Assembly (NCBI GenBank): GCA_020047835.1
Contig: JAIFNJ010000082.1
Location: forward strand, 1-6,803
Origin: Bacteroidota bacterium
Lineage (GTDB): Bacteria > Bacteroidota > Bacteroidia > Bacteroidales > SZUA-534
Direction of reading: 5' to 3'
Length of the DNA: 6,803 nucleotides
In this document: in pieces, positions 6,611 through 6,803 of the stretch
Numbering within the stretch: position 1 is the stretch's first letter
Layout of the letters: each line of letters begins with the position of its first letter
Translations under genes and position numbers: made by a program
The notes under the pieces: generated by a model
Database searches by the model: none
Told to the model about the DNA's origin: nothing
What the model saw: the letters and a program-made list of their open reading frames with translations, nothing else

Positions 6611-6803
6611 ATGTTCAATAATAGAAAGGAAATTCTTTTTACTATTCTTACAGGTTTTTTTGTAACAAACGCAATAGTTGGCGAGTTAATAGGCGGTAAA
6701 ATAATTATGTTAGGACCCCTCAGCCTTAGTATAGGTATCATTCCTTGGCCTGTTGTTTTTTTAATGACAGATATTATTAACGAGTATTTTGGGAAAAGAG
6801 GAG
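6611..6803 (+). CDS. YhhQ/VUT-family transporter, probable queuosine precursor transporter (3' end outside the window)
   Basis: Sixty-four codons are visible before the right edge. An in-frame TAA at 6584-6586 and no other start codon between fix the ATG at 6611. The first membrane helix spans about residues 8-34 and contains the TN near its start (19-20); a second hydrophobic stretch begins near 39. PWPVVFLMTDIINEYFGKRG at 45-64 closely matches the conserved block of the DUF165/VUT_1 family (PF02592), whose TDIxNEYxG signature precedes an Arg/Lys-rich turn. E. coli YhhQ imports preQ0 and preQ1, and homologues salvage queuosine precursors for tRNA modification. With less than a third of the protein visible, I take the family as well supported and the substrate as inferred. 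It may have its own promoter in the long region upstream. Confidence 0.85.
   Translation, partial: MFNNRKEILFTILTGFFVTNAIVGELIGGKIIMLGPLSLSIGIIPWPVVFLMTDIINEYFGKRG

Overview
The window reads as a stretch of a Bacteroidota chromosome. The DNA is AT-rich. It carries a secreted endonuclease I followed by several Ig-like modules, a head-GIN-domain (DUF2807) protein and a DUF2461 protein, all typical of the phylum. Shine-Dalgarno sequences are weak and starts lie in A-rich contexts. At least one good match to the Bacteroidetes -7 promoter element TAnnTTTG is present. I cannot place it below phylum; Flavobacteriia-like or related marine/freshwater lineages would all fit.

Layout. (1) Positions 1-2329, minus strand: a large open frame of 776 codons that runs off the left edge. 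It encodes an exported endonuclease I with about five downstream beta-sandwich modules. It has no stop inside the window, so it is easily missed. (2) 2330-2675: divergent intergenic region with a perfect 14-bp palindrome. (3) 2676-3380, plus: exported head-GIN protein with seven SSG turns about 19 residues apart, closed by a strong hairpin terminator at 3422-3443. (4) 3448-4125, minus: DUF2461 protein, convergent with the previous gene; its stop codon lies inside the U-tract of that terminator. (5) 4215-4889, plus: ispD of the non-mevalonate isoprenoid pathway, divergent from the DUF2461 gene across 89 bp. (6) 4926-6182, minus: monovalent cation/proton antiporter, convergent with ispD across 36 bp. 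(7) 6183-6610: 428 bp of non-coding DNA with two overlapping, mutually exclusive inverted repeats and a possible 15-codon leader ORF. (8) 6611 to the right edge, plus: N-terminus of a YhhQ/VUT-family transporter, probably for queuosine precursors.

The genes alternate in strand almost one by one, so each is probably its own transcription unit and there is no operon to read a shared function from. Functions visible are nucleic-acid degradation outside the cell, a surface or periplasmic beta-solenoid protein of unknown role, isoprenoid precursor synthesis, ion/pH homeostasis and probable queuosine precursor uptake. I see no mobile element, CRISPR array, tRNA, rRNA or defence system. I do not see convincing evidence for a new multi-gene system. 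The least explained DNA is the 6183-6610 intergenic region.
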